Positions 16,491 through 25,063 of a stretch of DNA of 64,000 nucleotides are shown piece by piece. Made by a program: the position numbers and the translations under genes. Under the pieces are notes generated by a model. That model saw nothing but the letters and a program-made list of their open reading frames with translations, was not told where the DNA came from and ran no database searches. The first letter of the stretch is position 1. The number at the start of each line of letters is the position of its first letter. The stretch lies in NCBI GenBank assembly GCA_964389925.1, contig CAYMGE010000008.1:39596-103595 (forward strand). Reading direction: 5' to 3'. The stretch comes from CALECP01 sp964389925 (GTDB taxonomy: Bacteria; Chloroflexota; Anaerolineae; Promineifilales; Promineifilaceae).

Positions 16491-18041
16491 ATGAAGATAC
16501 CAGCGATGATTTTGAAGCGGCTGTACACCATTGGCAGCTTACAGAATGCAAATGGCGGCGTACAATTTTCCCTTAAAAATCGTCTGAGCGACGCAAAAGT
16601 AACCGCAGTCGATCATGTTAAAGTCAACGGAGCAAACATTTCGCTCGACAAATTATGGTTAGAAGTTGATGGACAGCGCACCCCCGCAACGGCCATTTCA
16701 GAACACAATGCCCTTGATTTTCCGCTGCGAAAGACGATCAATGTAAAGACAAATAATGGTCAACTGGCATTAGGTAAACATACGATTGAGATCGCCGTGC
16801 AGTCTACCCCGTTTGGCCAGCTAAAGTTCAAGGTCAAAGATGAGGTGAGTGAGGCGGCCGAGACGACCCCCCCGCGCATACCACGCAGCGAGTCAGACGA
16901 CTACAGCCCAGAAAGTATTGAGGCACGCCAAAAGTTTGTTGCAAACTACACGGGCAAACAATTCAATCATCTGACCAAATACACTTTTGATCCCCACATT
17001 CTAAAAGGCAACATTGAGCATTTCACAGGGGTTGCCCAAGTTCCAATTGGATTTGCAGGGCCGATTGAAATTGAAGGCGAACATGCTAAGGGCAAGTTCC
17101 TCATCCCCCTAGCAACGACAGAGGGAACGCTAGTTGCCTCCTACAATCGCGGCATTAAGGTGTTGAATGAAAGCGGTGGTGTGAAATGCACAGTGATTGG
17201 TGATGCGATGCAGCGTGCGCCCGTTTTTGTCTTTGACTCGGCGCGTGGCGCACGCGATTTTCGTGATTGGTGTGAAGCAAATATCGCCAGCATTCGCCGC
17301 GAAGGAGAGGCAACTTCTAGCGTCGCTAAAATGCAGTACATCGACTACTATTTGTCGAACAAGTTTGCGTTTTTGCGCTTTAACTTCTCTACAGGCGATG
17401 CAGCCGGGCAGAATATGGTCGGCAAAGCGACGAATGCGGCCTGTCACTGGATCATTGATCATTATAAAGGCAGCGATCCGATTCGCCATTTCTATCTTGA
17501 GTCCAATTTCGCTACTGACAAGAAAGCCTCGCAGGTTAACATTATGCGGACGCGCGGCAAACGAATCGTAGCAGAGGCGGTCATCAAGCGCGAAGCACTT
17601 ATCAGCAATACCCGTGTTACACCGGAGGCGATTCACTATCATTCACAGGTTGCCAATGTTGGTGCATTTTTGTCAGGTGCAAATAACAATGGCCTGCATA
17701 GTGCAAACGGTATCACGGCTATGTTTATCGCCACAGGACAAGATGTCGCCAACGTATCGGAGTCATCGGCCGCCGTCGTTTTTGTAGAGATAGTCAACGA
17801 GGGTGATCTCTACATCTCGATCACGATTCCATCGCTGATCGTCGCAACTTATGGGGGCGGCACGGGGCTAGCGACACAGCGCGAATGTCTCGAAATTCTC
17901 GATTGCTATGGCAAAGACAAAGTCTATAAATTTGCAGAGATTGTGGCAGCCGTTGTGTTGGCGGGAGAAATTTCGCTGGCGGCGGCGATCTCTTCATCAG
18001 ATTGGGTGTCGAGCCATGAGCAATTCGGCCGAAATCGCTAA
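16491..18041 (+). CDS. hmgA: Hydroxymethylglutaryl-CoA reductase, class I, with N-terminal beta domain
   Basis: Catalyses NADPH-dependent reduction of HMG-CoA to mevalonate. Catalytic residues by class I motifs: Glu211 in TTEGTLVAS, Lys344 in DKKASQVN, Asp418 in GQDVAN and His509 in SSHEQFGRNR; cofactor and substrate loops are STGDAAGQNM and YGGGTGLATQ. The first about 125 residues are not part of the reductase. They have a beta-rich pattern (LQNANGGVQFSLKNRLSD, then LGKHTIEIAVQSTPFG) similar to DUF6379, the small subunit domain of C-glycoside deglycosidases, by recall only. The ribosome site GGAGAGAAG precedes ATG 16491. No other mevalonate gene is near, but thiolase and acetoacetyl-CoA synthetase are at 49-52 kb. 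Confidence 0.9.
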   Translation: MKIPAMILKRLYTIGSLQNANGGVQFSLKNRLSDAKVTAVDHVKVNGANISLDKLWLEVDGQRTPATAISEHNALDFPLRKTINVKTNNGQLALGKHTIEIAVQSTPFGQLKFKVKDEVSEAAETTPPRIPRSESDDYSPESIEARQKFVANYTGKQFNHLTKYTFDPHILKGNIEHFTGVAQVPIGFAGPIEIEGEHAKGKFLIPLATTEGTLVASYNRGIKVLNESGGVKCTVIGDAMQRAPVFVFDSARGARDFRDWCEANIASIRREGEATSSVAKMQYIDYYLSNKFAFLRFNFSTGDAAGQNMVGKATNAACHWIIDHYKGSDPIRHFYLESNFATDKKASQVNIMRTRGKRIVAEAVIKREALISNTRVTPEAIHYHSQVANVGAFLSGANNNGLHSANGITAMFIATGQDVANVSESSAAVVFVEIVNEGDLYISITIPSLIVATYGGGTGLATQRECLEILDCYGKDKVYKFAEIVAAVVLAGEISLAAAISSSDWVSSHEQFGRNR

Positions 18042-18088
18042 AGGTAATCGGGTATTTGGTTTCCGCCATGCCAAAACTGTGCGAGCAA

Positions 18089-19276
18089 TTAGGCAAATAC
18101 AACCTTAAACTGGTCGATTGCCCAATCCAAATCTTGCTGAGAAATCACAAGCGGTGGGGCAAAGCGGATGACATTTTCGTGTGTCTCTTTGCATAGGAGA
18201 CCGCGATTTTGTAACGCTTCGCAGTAGGGACGAGCAGGCTCATTGAGAACAATTCCAATAAAGAGACCTCGTCCGCGAATATGGTCAATGCTGGGATGAT
18301 CGATCTTTTTGAGTTCAGCAAGCGTGTACTCACCCAGTTTGCAGGCGCGTTCGACCAATTTTTCTTCGCGCAGGATGGCGAGTGCTTCTCGGCCGATTGC
18401 CGCCCCCAGCGGGTTCCCACCATAGGTGCTGCCATGATCGCCGGGCTTGAACAGTCCAAGAATTTCCTTGTCCGCGAGAACGGCAGAGACGGGATAAAAG
18501 CCGCCACTCAACGCCTTACCCAAAATTAAAATATCGCCGCGCACATCTTCCCGATCGGCCGCCAACATCCTGCCTGATCGACCTAATCCCGACTGAATCT
18601 CATCTGTGATGAGCAACACATTATTTTCGCGGCACAGGTTTTCCAGTGCTTTCAAATAGCCGTCAGGTGGGAAAACAACGCCCGCTTCACCCTGAATTGG
18701 TTCGATCAGAACCGCGACCGTATTGGGTGTAATTGCCGCTTTGACTGCCTCAATATCACCATAGGGGACGCGAGGGAAGCCGGGCGTAAAGGGGCCGAAG
18801 TCGGCGCGATATTGTGCTTCGCTGCTAAAACCGATAATCGTGGTTGTACGGCCGTGAAAGTTGCCATCAAAGACGATAATTTCCGCTCGGCCGTTGGGAA
18901 CCCCCTTGACTTGATAGCCCCATTTTCGTGCCGCCTTGATCGCTGTTTCAACCGCCTCTGCGCCGGTATTCATCGGTAGTGCTAGTTCATAGCCCATCAT
19001 CGCGCACAGTTCTTTGAGGAAAAGTCCCATCTGGTCATTGCGAAAAGCGCGTGAGGTCAGGGTGACGCGGTGCATTTGGCTTTGCATCGCTTCGAGCAGA
19101 CGTGGGTGGCAGTGGCCTTGATTGACGGCCGAATATGCGCTTAACCCATCGAGATAACGGTTGCCATCGACATCGGTAAGCCATGCGCCAGAGGCACTTT
19201 CTATCACGACATCGAGCGGATGATAGTTGTGTGCGCCATATTGTTCATCGAGTTGGACATATTTTTCAGTGTTCAT
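18089..19276 (-). CDS. rocD: Ornithine--oxo-acid aminotransferase
   Basis: Class III PLP aminotransferase of 395 residues that converts ornithine and 2-oxoglutarate to glutamate semialdehyde and glutamate. The N-terminal QYGAHNYHPLDVVI is typical of ornithine aminotransferase; the LITDEIQSGLGRSGRML strand and ILGKALSGGFYPVSAVLAD, with the PLP Lys, are intact. ATG 19276 (MNTEKYVQLDEQYGAHNY) is chosen over an upstream in-frame Met at 19318, whose extra residues do not fit the family. The Lrp/AsnC gene on the other strand is the likely regulator. Confidence 0.92.
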   Translation of the reverse strand: MNTEKYVQLDEQYGAHNYHPLDVVIESASGAWLTDVDGNRYLDGLSAYSAVNQGHCHPRLLEAMQSQMHRVTLTSRAFRNDQMGLFLKELCAMMGYELALPMNTGAEAVETAIKAARKWGYQVKGVPNGRAEIIVFDGNFHGRTTTIIGFSSEAQYRADFGPFTPGFPRVPYGDIEAVKAAITPNTVAVLIEPIQGEAGVVFPPDGYLKALENLCRENNVLLITDEIQSGLGRSGRMLAADREDVRGDILILGKALSGGFYPVSAVLADKEILGLFKPGDHGSTYGGNPLGAAIGREALAILREEKLVERACKLGEYTLAELKKIDHPSIDHIRGRGLFIGIVLNEPARPYCEALQNRGLLCKETHENVIRFAPPLVISQQDLDWAIDQFKVVFA

Positions 19277-19469
19277 AATTCTTGGTGAGTGCAAACCTTG
19301 CCCACAAAGGAGTGGCATGCACGATCGCTAAATTGACTTAAACCATTATGTGTTGAAATCGGTACAATTTGAATGGGTTTCGCAACGCTTTTCAAGGCGA
19401 TTGCTTTCAAAAATAATGAAACACCCTCCTACAACGATAGAAAGAGCAGACTAACGTCCACTCTATGTT

Positions 19470-19892
19470 TTGATGAGAGAATTGACAAAGACTAATCAGC
19501 GAATTTTGGATATTTTGCGGGCAAATGGACGGGCAACCTACACCAGTATGGCAGGCGATGTGGGATTGAGTGCGCCAGCAGTCAAGGAGCGCATCACAAA
19601 GCTAGAAGAGTCAGGAATTATTACAGGTTACACGGTGACCGTTAGTGAGTCCGCGTTGGGCTATAACATTGGCGCGTTTATTTTGGTCGAGGTGCCGGGG
19701 GATCGTGATCGGGCTTTTGGGAAGTTTGTGCAATCACAATCTCCCATTCGTGAATGCTATCACGTGTTGGGAGATCGGGCGTTTGTGCTTGTTGTCTATG
19801 TCCGCGATATGCAGGAACTAGAGACATTGATCAAAACGTGTCTCAACTATGGGAATACGACGACGTACATGCAGTTGTCACGGATAAAATAG
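19470..19892 (+). CDS. Lrp/AsnC-family transcriptional regulator
   Basis: A 140-residue feast/famine regulator. Residues 5-60 form the AsnC helix-turn-helix (ILDILRANGRATYTSMAGD, then LSAPAVKERITKLEESGII), and residues 65-140 the RAM effector domain (IGAFILVEVPGD through TTTYMQLSRIK). It is transcribed away from rocD across a 193-nt gap, an arrangement usual for an Lrp-type regulator of an adjacent amino-acid catabolic gene. The first two codons are both ATG (19470 and 19473). Confidence 0.88.
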   Translation: MMRELTKTNQRILDILRANGRATYTSMAGDVGLSAPAVKERITKLEESGIITGYTVTVSESALGYNIGAFILVEVPGDRDRAFGKFVQSQSPIRECYHVLGDRAFVLVVYVRDMQELETLIKTCLNYGNTTTYMQLSRIK

Positions 19893-19893
19893 A

Positions 19894-20733
19894 TCAGTTT
19901 GGTTTTCGCGCCAAAATTGTCGCGCTGTATAATCCGGCTTTTTCTGGCAACGGTTCCCACTCAATCCTATCTGTCAATAGCTGTTGACTCGCCAAATCGA
20001 GTTGTTCAAATCGTTCAAGACCGTAAGACGTGAGCGACTCGACACGCACATCGACAAACCCTGACTCCAGAATATGTTGCAAAAAGCTATCTAAAGTGAT
20101 CAGTGGCGTGATGACGGCTCCCGCCCAGCAGTCGATGTTGGCTTTTAGCTTCGGCCGAATCTCCCCAATAATCACCGTATCTGAAATTGCCATACGTCCA
20201 CCAGCTTTCAACGTGCGAAATGCCTCTTGAAACACGGCCGCTTTGTCAGGGGAAATGTCAATTACACAGTTGGAAATGATGAGGTCAATTGAGTCATTTT
20301 GGACAGGTGGAGATTCGATTGTCCCTAGGCGAAATTCGACATTGGCAACGCCCATTTTTGCTTTGTTTTGATTTGCCAACGCGATCATGTCGGGCGTTGC
20401 ATCCACGCCGATGACGTAGCCGTCTGCCCCAACTGCTTTTGCGGCGACAAAGCAATCGATACCGCCGCCTGATCCGAGATCAAGAACATGCTCACCCAAT
20501 GCTGGTGCAGCGACGGCGAGGGGGTTGCCACAGCCAATTGAAGCATCAACGGCAGGTTTGGGTAGGTCGATTAGATCAACCGATGTGTAGAGACGAGCTG
20601 CGAGGGTCTCGGCCGAAACCCCCGTCTGAGGCGCACACCCATCTGCATTGAACGGCAGTGGTTCGTTTGAGCCTTTGATTTGTTTGGCAAACGTACCATA
20701 TCGTTCCGCAACCTGTTTGTGTGATCTGTTCAT
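19894..20733 (-). CDS. arsM: Arsenite S-adenosylmethionine methyltransferase
   Basis: A 279-residue class I methyltransferase that methylates trivalent arsenic. The SAM motif is LDLGSGGGIDCFVAAK (about residues 84-99). Three Cys at the positions needed to bind As(III) are present: Cys68 in SIGCGNP, Cys156 in SNCVIDISPDK and Cys202 in IDCWAGA. The gene lies behind arsR with 60 nt between, and that gap holds a perfect inverted repeat that looks like an ArsR operator. No arsenite pump or arsenate reductase is in the window. The stop lies one base beyond the convergent Lrp gene stop. Confidence 0.88.
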   Translation of the reverse strand: MNRSHKQVAERYGTFAKQIKGSNEPLPFNADGCAPQTGVSAETLAARLYTSVDLIDLPKPAVDASIGCGNPLAVAAPALGEHVLDLGSGGGIDCFVAAKAVGADGYVIGVDATPDMIALANQNKAKMGVANVEFRLGTIESPPVQNDSIDLIISNCVIDISPDKAAVFQEAFRTLKAGGRMAISDTVIIGEIRPKLKANIDCWAGAVITPLITLDSFLQHILESGFVDVRVESLTSYGLERFEQLDLASQQLLTDRIEWEPLPEKAGLYSATILARKPN

Positions 20734-20748
20734 GAAATTTTCTCCAAA

Positions 20749-20776
20749 TTGTTCATCGGTAAATAACGATGAACAA
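20749..20776 (-). promoter_or_regulatory. Predicted ArsR operator upstream of arsM
   Basis: Perfect 10-bp inverted repeat TTGTTCATCG/CGATGAACAA with an 8-nt AT-rich spacer, centred 30 nt before the arsM start. The same pattern recurs before arsR. Confidence 0.75.
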
Positions 20777-20793
20777 ACGTAAAAAAATAGATG

Positions 20794-21099
20794 TCAAAAC
20801 GTGCTGTCAACAGTTTGTTTGAACCAGTCTATATTTGTCTGATCGAGCCAATGATAGGTCATTTGACAAACAGCCTCACTACTCAGCCAACCCGCATTAC
20901 GCAATTGCTTGATGTGCTGGGAGACGGTCGCTTGCGAGATGGGGAGATGATCGACGATTTCTTTGGTGTAACAATGGGGATTTGCAACGAGAAATTGCAA
21001 GATCGCAAAGCGCATTGGGTGGCTAATCGCTTTGAACATCGTTAAGAGACGTTGTTCGCTGTCTGACAGCGTTTCAGGCGTTTTTTCGAGGAGCATCAT
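20794..21099 (-). CDS. arsR: ArsR/SmtB-family repressor
   Basis: A 101-residue winged-helix repressor: KAISHPMRFAILQFLV opens the fold, and the recognition helix lies in ISQATVSQHIKQLRNAGWL. The classical ELCVCDL metal site is replaced by NPHCYTKEIVDHL; another Cys is in SEAVCQMTYHW, so inducer binding is atypical but could still use Cys thiols. Two operator-like repeats, one before this gene and one before arsM, support autoregulation and control of arsM. Translation starts at one of two adjacent ATG codons. Confidence 0.87.
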   Translation of the reverse strand: MMLLEKTPETLSDSEQRLLTMFKAISHPMRFAILQFLVANPHCYTKEIVDHLPISQATVSQHIKQLRNAGWLSSEAVCQMTYHWLDQTNIDWFKQTVDSTF

Positions 21100-21109
21100 A
21101 TTTTACACA

Positions 21110-21137
21110 TTGTTCATCGTTAAATACCAATGAACAG
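21110..21137 (-). promoter_or_regulatory. Predicted ArsR operator upstream of arsR
   Basis: TTGTTCATCG (21110-21119) and CAATGAACAG (21128-21137) with the same 8-nt spacer as the arsM site and two mismatches between arms. It ends ten bases before the arsR start. Confidence 0.7.
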
Positions 21138-21189
21138 TGTATCAAACTCTTTTTCGGTTTGCAACTAGCTGACTACGCATCAACGCAAG

Positions 21190-21218
21190 TTGCCACACAC
21201 GTTAAATTTATATATGAT
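21190..21218 (+). promoter_or_regulatory. Promoter of phytanoyl-CoA dioxygenase gene
   Basis: TTGCCA (21190-21195), 17-nt spacer, TATGAT (21213-21218), with the start codon about 42 nt further and a GGAG ribosome site. Confidence 0.6.
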
Positions 21219-21259
21219 TCGAGCGTAGTTGTCATCCCAAATGCAACAGGAGCTTAAAC

Positions 21260-22258
21260 ATGCACGCACATTTAACTGACACACAACTTGATTTCTTTGC
21301 TGACAATGGCTACCTCGTGATTGAGAATGTGATTGATGACGCGACGATTGCGGCGATCACGGCCGAATATTCTGCACTGCTTGGTCAAATTGGGGCAGAA
21401 AAGGTGGCGAATGGTGAGTTGCCGTCTGAATTTGCCGAGCTGTCTTTTGGCGAAAAATACCTCACGCTGCTGCACTCTGAAACCAACTTTTTTGACCGCA
21501 TCGACATCACATTGCCACTTGCCAACGACTTTCCTGCTGGCGCGACCATGCACGCTGGCCCTGCTGTGTTTGATTTGCTGACGCATGAAAAGTTGCTCGA
21601 CATTGTTGAGTCGGTGATCGGTTCTGAAATTTACAGCAACCCCGTTCAGCACGTTCGCATTAAGCCGCCGCGTAAGGCGTTGCCCGAACTTGCGGGAAAA
21701 AATTCCTACGTCGGCACAACCACATGGCATCAAGATCACGGTGCGTTGCTCGATGAGGCGAATAAAACGCAGGTCGTCACAACGTGGGTTGCCATCACGG
21801 ATGCGCCCGAAGAGATGGGGTGCTTGATCTGTATTCCAGGCTCGCACAAACGGGGTGAAATGACAGATCATTGTCCGGGTAAGGGGATTTCGGCCGAGAA
21901 TTACATTCCCGGAAAACTACTCAACACGCGCCAAGCGGTCACGCTGCCTATCAAAAAAGGGGGCGTAATTCTCTTTCACCAACTCACTGAACACGCCGCC
22001 CTCAACAATAAAACGGACAAAATCCGCTGGAGTTTTGACTTACGCTGGAATCCCATTGGGCAACCAACAGGCCGCCCAGCCTTTCCCGGCTTTATCGCAC
22101 GCAGCAAGGCAAACCCTGACAGCGAACTGCGGGATTCGGCCGAGTGGAATCAACTCTGGCTCGATGCCAAAGATCGCATTGTCTCTGGTCGCTATGCCGA
22201 CCAAATTTTCAATGCGGAACGCTGGGTCAAGAATGGGTCGCTAGCGATTTGCGCGTAG
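21260..22258 (+). CDS. Phytanoyl-CoA dioxygenase-family Fe(II)/2-oxoglutarate oxygenase
   Basis: A 332-residue non-haem iron oxygenase. The iron-binding HxD pair is in TTWHQDHGALLDE and the distal His in LTEHAALNNK; IRWSFDLRWN supplies the Arg that binds 2-oxoglutarate. The N-terminal TDTQLDFFADNGYLVIENVI is typical of the family. These enzymes hydroxylate many small molecules, so the substrate is open. It stands alone with its own promoter and a GGAG ribosome site. Confidence 0.85.
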   Translation: MHAHLTDTQLDFFADNGYLVIENVIDDATIAAITAEYSALLGQIGAEKVANGELPSEFAELSFGEKYLTLLHSETNFFDRIDITLPLANDFPAGATMHAGPAVFDLLTHEKLLDIVESVIGSEIYSNPVQHVRIKPPRKALPELAGKNSYVGTTTWHQDHGALLDEANKTQVVTTWVAITDAPEEMGCLICIPGSHKRGEMTDHCPGKGISAENYIPGKLLNTRQAVTLPIKKGGVILFHQLTEHAALNNKTDKIRWSFDLRWNPIGQPTGRPAFPGFIARSKANPDSELRDSAEWNQLWLDAKDRIVSGRYADQIFNAERWVKNGSLAICA

Positions 22259-22343
22259 GTAAAGCACAAATGATTCAGGCCAATATTCGCCAGCGTAATG
22301 AGGTTTGCTAAACGATGCCCATTGCATCAATAGACCTTGGTCA

Positions 22344-23546
22344 CTACGCACCATACAGCAGACGCTCACGATTGAAGAGACGCATCCCAATGACGATCCC
22401 AATGACGGCAACAACCAGCGCACCTACGACACTGAGAAGAAATGGAACAACCGGAAATGCGCCATCGACCGCGAGTTTTCCAACGACTGCCCCCGTGCCG
22501 TAAGCGGGGATCAGGTACAAGACGGGATTTGTTGGTGGGAACATACCGGCTGCGATGGTTGGGAACATCGCGCCCATTGTGACGGGGGTGGCGGCCGATT
22601 GTGCTTCCTTAAAAGTGTTCATGCGGATGGCAACCAGCATCATGATGACATTAACGGCGAGTGCAAAGGGCAGTGCGGCAATAATTGAACCGATGAAAAC
22701 GATCAGCGGAATTTGTGCGCCGCTCGACATTGATTCGGGCAGCAAATTGGTCGTTAGGCCAAATGCGACAAAGGTGGCAACTGTCGGAATCAGGGTGATA
22801 GAGAAGACGGCGAGTAGTTTGCCCGTGAAAATCTCCATATCGCTCGCTGGAGTCAATAAAAGTGCTTCAAGTGTTCCGCGTTCGCGCTCACCCGCCGTCA
22901 CGTCCAGCGCGACATACATGCCACCCATCGCCACCACGAGACCGACGAGAATAGAGAGTAGATAGCTGTTTTGTCCCGCTGTTTCTTGCTCAGGTGTGGT
23001 GAGCGAGAGTTGCTGGATGTCGATAGGTGTGAGAATCGCTGGATCGATGCCGCGTTCGGTCAATCGGCCGCTAACCAACGCCTGACTATACCCTTGCAGC
23101 ACATTTCGCAAACGAAAAGTGGAGGTGTCAATGTTGAACATGCTGCCACCATCGTTATTTGTGAGCAGTTCGATTTGGGCAGGTTGCTCGCTTTCGATGG
23201 CGTTTGCAAAGCTATCAGGGATGATGATGGCAAGCGTAATCTCGGCCGACTCAATCTCTGCCTCCAACGCTTCCCGTGTGCCAGTATATTCTGTGAGGGA
23301 AATATCGGCCGATGCCAATATCTCTCTCAATGCCTCATTTACGTTTTCTGCTCCAATCGCCACCACTTCCAATGATTGCTGTCCCTGTTCCTCGACGCGA
23401 CTCGACATCACGTTGCCCAACAGCGGAAACAAAAACGCATAGACGACACCAAATAGCACGGGAACGAGAATGCTTTGCCGCAACGCCTTGCGGTCGCGCA
23501 AATTGTCAGTAACTTCCTTTCGCCAAATGTTGATGATGTTATTCAT
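22344..23546 (-). CDS. natB: ABC-2 type exporter permease (NatB-like)
   Basis: A 400-residue permease. One membrane helix is near the N-terminus (ILVPVLFGVVYAFLFPLLGN), then an extracytoplasmic domain of about 150 residues, then five to six helices from about residue 185 (YLLSILVGLVVAMGGMYVAL onward). GERERGTLEALLLTP is the hallmark of ABC-2 permeases of the NatB/sodium-export type. It follows its ATPase gene by 77 nt and is the last gene of a four-gene operon. Sodium or drug export is family-level knowledge; the actual cargo is unknown. Confidence 0.88.
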   Translation of the reverse strand: MNNIINIWRKEVTDNLRDRKALRQSILVPVLFGVVYAFLFPLLGNVMSSRVEEQGQQSLEVVAIGAENVNEALREILASADISLTEYTGTREALEAEIESAEITLAIIIPDSFANAIESEQPAQIELLTNNDGGSMFNIDTSTFRLRNVLQGYSQALVSGRLTERGIDPAILTPIDIQQLSLTTPEQETAGQNSYLLSILVGLVVAMGGMYVALDVTAGERERGTLEALLLTPASDMEIFTGKLLAVFSITLIPTVATFVAFGLTTNLLPESMSSGAQIPLIVFIGSIIAALPFALAVNVIMMLVAIRMNTFKEAQSAATPVTMGAMFPTIAAGMFPPTNPVLYLIPAYGTGAVVGKLAVDGAFPVVPFLLSVVGALVVAVIGIVIGMRLFNRERLLYGA

Positions 23547-23623
23547 TGAATTTCTGAAACATAAAGCGTAATGAGTAAAACGTAAGGATTGATACGCTAT
23601 GATATTCCCATACGCTCTACGCT

Positions 23624-24358
23624 TTACGCCTCAATATCATGCCCTTCACCAGCCAGCACCACAAACGCATCTTCCAGCGTGTCACGATTCGTCCGATTCT
23701 TCAGGTCAGTCGGTGAGCCAACAGCGATTATTTTGCCGTTGACGATGATGGCCACATTGTCACAAAGCCGATCTGCTTCATCCATATAATGTGTACTGAA
23801 CAGAACACAGCGACCCTGCGCTCGAAAGTCGCGGATCGTTTGGCGCGTGTCGCGCACCGCCATCACATCGAGGCCGTTGGTTGGCTCGTCCATGATGATA
23901 TTGGGCGGGTTGTGGATGAGGGCGCGGCCGATGATGATTTTTTGGCGTTGTCCCCGCGAGAATCCTTCGGCGCGACGATCTGCGATCTCTTCCATATTGA
24001 GCATCGAGATCGTTTCTTCGATGCGTTGTTCGAGTTCGACGGGGGAGAGGGGGTAGAATCGGCCGAAATAACGAAACTGTTCGCGCGGAGTCAGACGCGG
24101 ATACACGCCACCAGCATCTCCCTGCATCCCCAACACGCGCCGCACCTCATTTGCATTCTCCCGCACATCTAGCCCATTGACCACAACGGTTCCTGACTGT
24201 GGCTTAATCAAGCCCGTAATCATACGCAACACGGTCGTTTTGCCAGCCCCATTTGGCCCCAGCAGCCCCGTGATCTGTCCATCGGGGGCGGTAAATGAAA
24301 CACCATCCACCGCTTTGACTTCTCCAAAATGTTTGACCAGTTCTTTTATCTCAATCAT
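23624..24358 (-). CDS. natA: ABC transporter ATP-binding protein (NatA-like)
   Basis: A 244-residue ABC ATPase with Walker A GLLGPNGAGKTT, Q-loop region, signature FSRGQRQKIIIGRAL (Ser-Arg-Gly-Gln in place of LSGGQ), Walker B NIIMDEPTNGLD and the switch His in LFSTHYMDE. It should power the permease encoded next to it. Its start codon overlaps the end of the XRE regulator gene by 4 nt, so the regulator is made from the same transcript. Confidence 0.92.
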   Translation of the reverse strand: MIEIKELVKHFGEVKAVDGVSFTAPDGQITGLLGPNGAGKTTVLRMITGLIKPQSGTVVVNGLDVRENANEVRRVLGMQGDAGGVYPRLTPREQFRYFGRFYPLSPVELEQRIEETISMLNMEEIADRRAEGFSRGQRQKIIIGRALIHNPPNIIMDEPTNGLDVMAVRDTRQTIRDFRAQGRCVLFSTHYMDEADRLCDNVAIIVNGKIIAVGSPTDLKNRTNRDTLEDAFVVLAGEGHDIEA

Positions 24359-24561
24359 GGTTTTTGCTTCCCATTGGGAAAGAAAATATCTTCAATTGTA
24401 CAATTAAACAACTTTGCCAGATCAAACGCCAATGGTAAGCTAGGGTCATATTTGCCGCGCTCAATGGCATTGATGGTTTGACGCGATACGCTCAACTTAT
24501 CTGCGACAACTTGCTGGGACCAATCGCGTTCTGCACGTAAAACTTTGATGCGATTTTCCAT
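24355..24561 (-). CDS. Small XRE-family regulator
   Basis: A 68-residue single-domain helix-turn-helix protein of the YvaO/YozG kind (IKVLRAERDWSQQVVADKLS, then SRQTINAIERGKYDPSL, ending FFPNGKQKP). ATG 24561 is chosen because MENRIKVLRAERDWSQ is the family start; an upstream in-frame Met at 24648 would run back into the membrane-protein gene. It is the second gene in the operon. Two identical half-palindromic sites at the promoter probably bind this protein. Confidence 0.85.
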   Translation of the reverse strand: MENRIKVLRAERDWSQQVVADKLSVSRQTINAIERGKYDPSLPLAFDLAKLFNCTIEDIFFPNGKQKP

Positions 24562-24575
24562 GTGAATGACCTCTT

Positions 24576-24965
24576 CTATTGAAACCGTCGCCGCACGATG
24601 GCACTTGCCAAACCCCAAATGGCAAACATCATCGGCAAAATCATCCAAAATGGAAGGTAGGGTGCCAAATCGACAAATTCGAGCAGCCCATAGCCAAAGG
24701 TGAGCGCACCTGTCAGTAACGCGGTAATCAGAACTGCTTCAAGCTGAATGCGCCGCTCAAGCTCATCAAGGTGACGCACATTGTTAACCGTTGCCTGCAA
24801 TACAACAAGAATAGCGAATGCTGGCAATAACGCTGTCATGTATTTCATGACAATTGACATCTCATGTTCGTTTCCAAATCTGAAGGCATAGTTGAAAATT
24901 CCAACCATGTAAAGTCCCATCCCAATCCAAAACTTAATATAAAATTGTCGTTTCCAAGTGTTCAT
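24576..24965 (-). CDS. Small integral membrane protein paired with XRE regulator
   Basis: A 129-residue protein with four predicted membrane helices in two pairs separated by a charged loop (VNNVRHLDELERRIQLEAVL). Such proteins commonly sit next to a short XRE regulator and are thought to modulate it at the membrane; that is a context-based idea. The ribosome site GGAG precedes ATG 24965. It is the first gene of the operon with XRE, natA and natB. Confidence 0.7.
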   Translation of the reverse strand: MNTWKRQFYIKFWIGMGLYMVGIFNYAFRFGNEHEMSIVMKYMTALLPAFAILVVLQATVNNVRHLDELERRIQLEAVLITALLTGALTFGYGLLEFVDLAPYLPFWMILPMMFAIWGLASAIVRRRFQ

Positions 24966-24998
24966 CTTTAAGCTCCATGTAAGCCTTAGTTGCTATTT

Positions 24999-25016
24999 TG
25001 TCAAGCAAACTTTACA
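24999..25016 (-). promoter_or_regulatory. XRE operator 2 (near +1)
   Basis: Minus-strand TGTAAAGTTTGCTTGACA, a near-palindrome with TGTAAAG and CTTGACA arms. It is a direct repeat, over 20 of 21 positions (24998-25018), of the site at 25045-25065. Confidence 0.65.
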
Positions 25017-25022
25017 AACGCT

Positions 25023-25051
25023 AGTGTAAACGAAGCGCGTCAAATTGTCAA
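25023..25051 (-). promoter_or_regulatory. Promoter of the XRE-NatAB operon
   Basis: Minus-strand TTGACA (25051-25046), exact 17-nt spacer and TACACT (25028-25023). The -35 box is part of operator 1, and operator 2 covers the predicted start site. Confidence 0.75.
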
Positions 25052-25063
25052 GCAAGCTTTACA
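25046..25063 (-). promoter_or_regulatory. XRE operator 1 (overlapping -35)
   Basis: Minus-strand TGTAAAGCTTGCTTGACA. The arms are TGTAAAG and CTTGACA, and the TTGACA -35 box is inside the right arm. The pair of sites is 47 bp apart. Confidence 0.65.

Noticed and set aside
21272..21871. A 199-codon open frame antisense to the phytanoyl-CoA dioxygenase gene
   Set aside because: Shadow of the sense gene; Arg/His-rich without domains.
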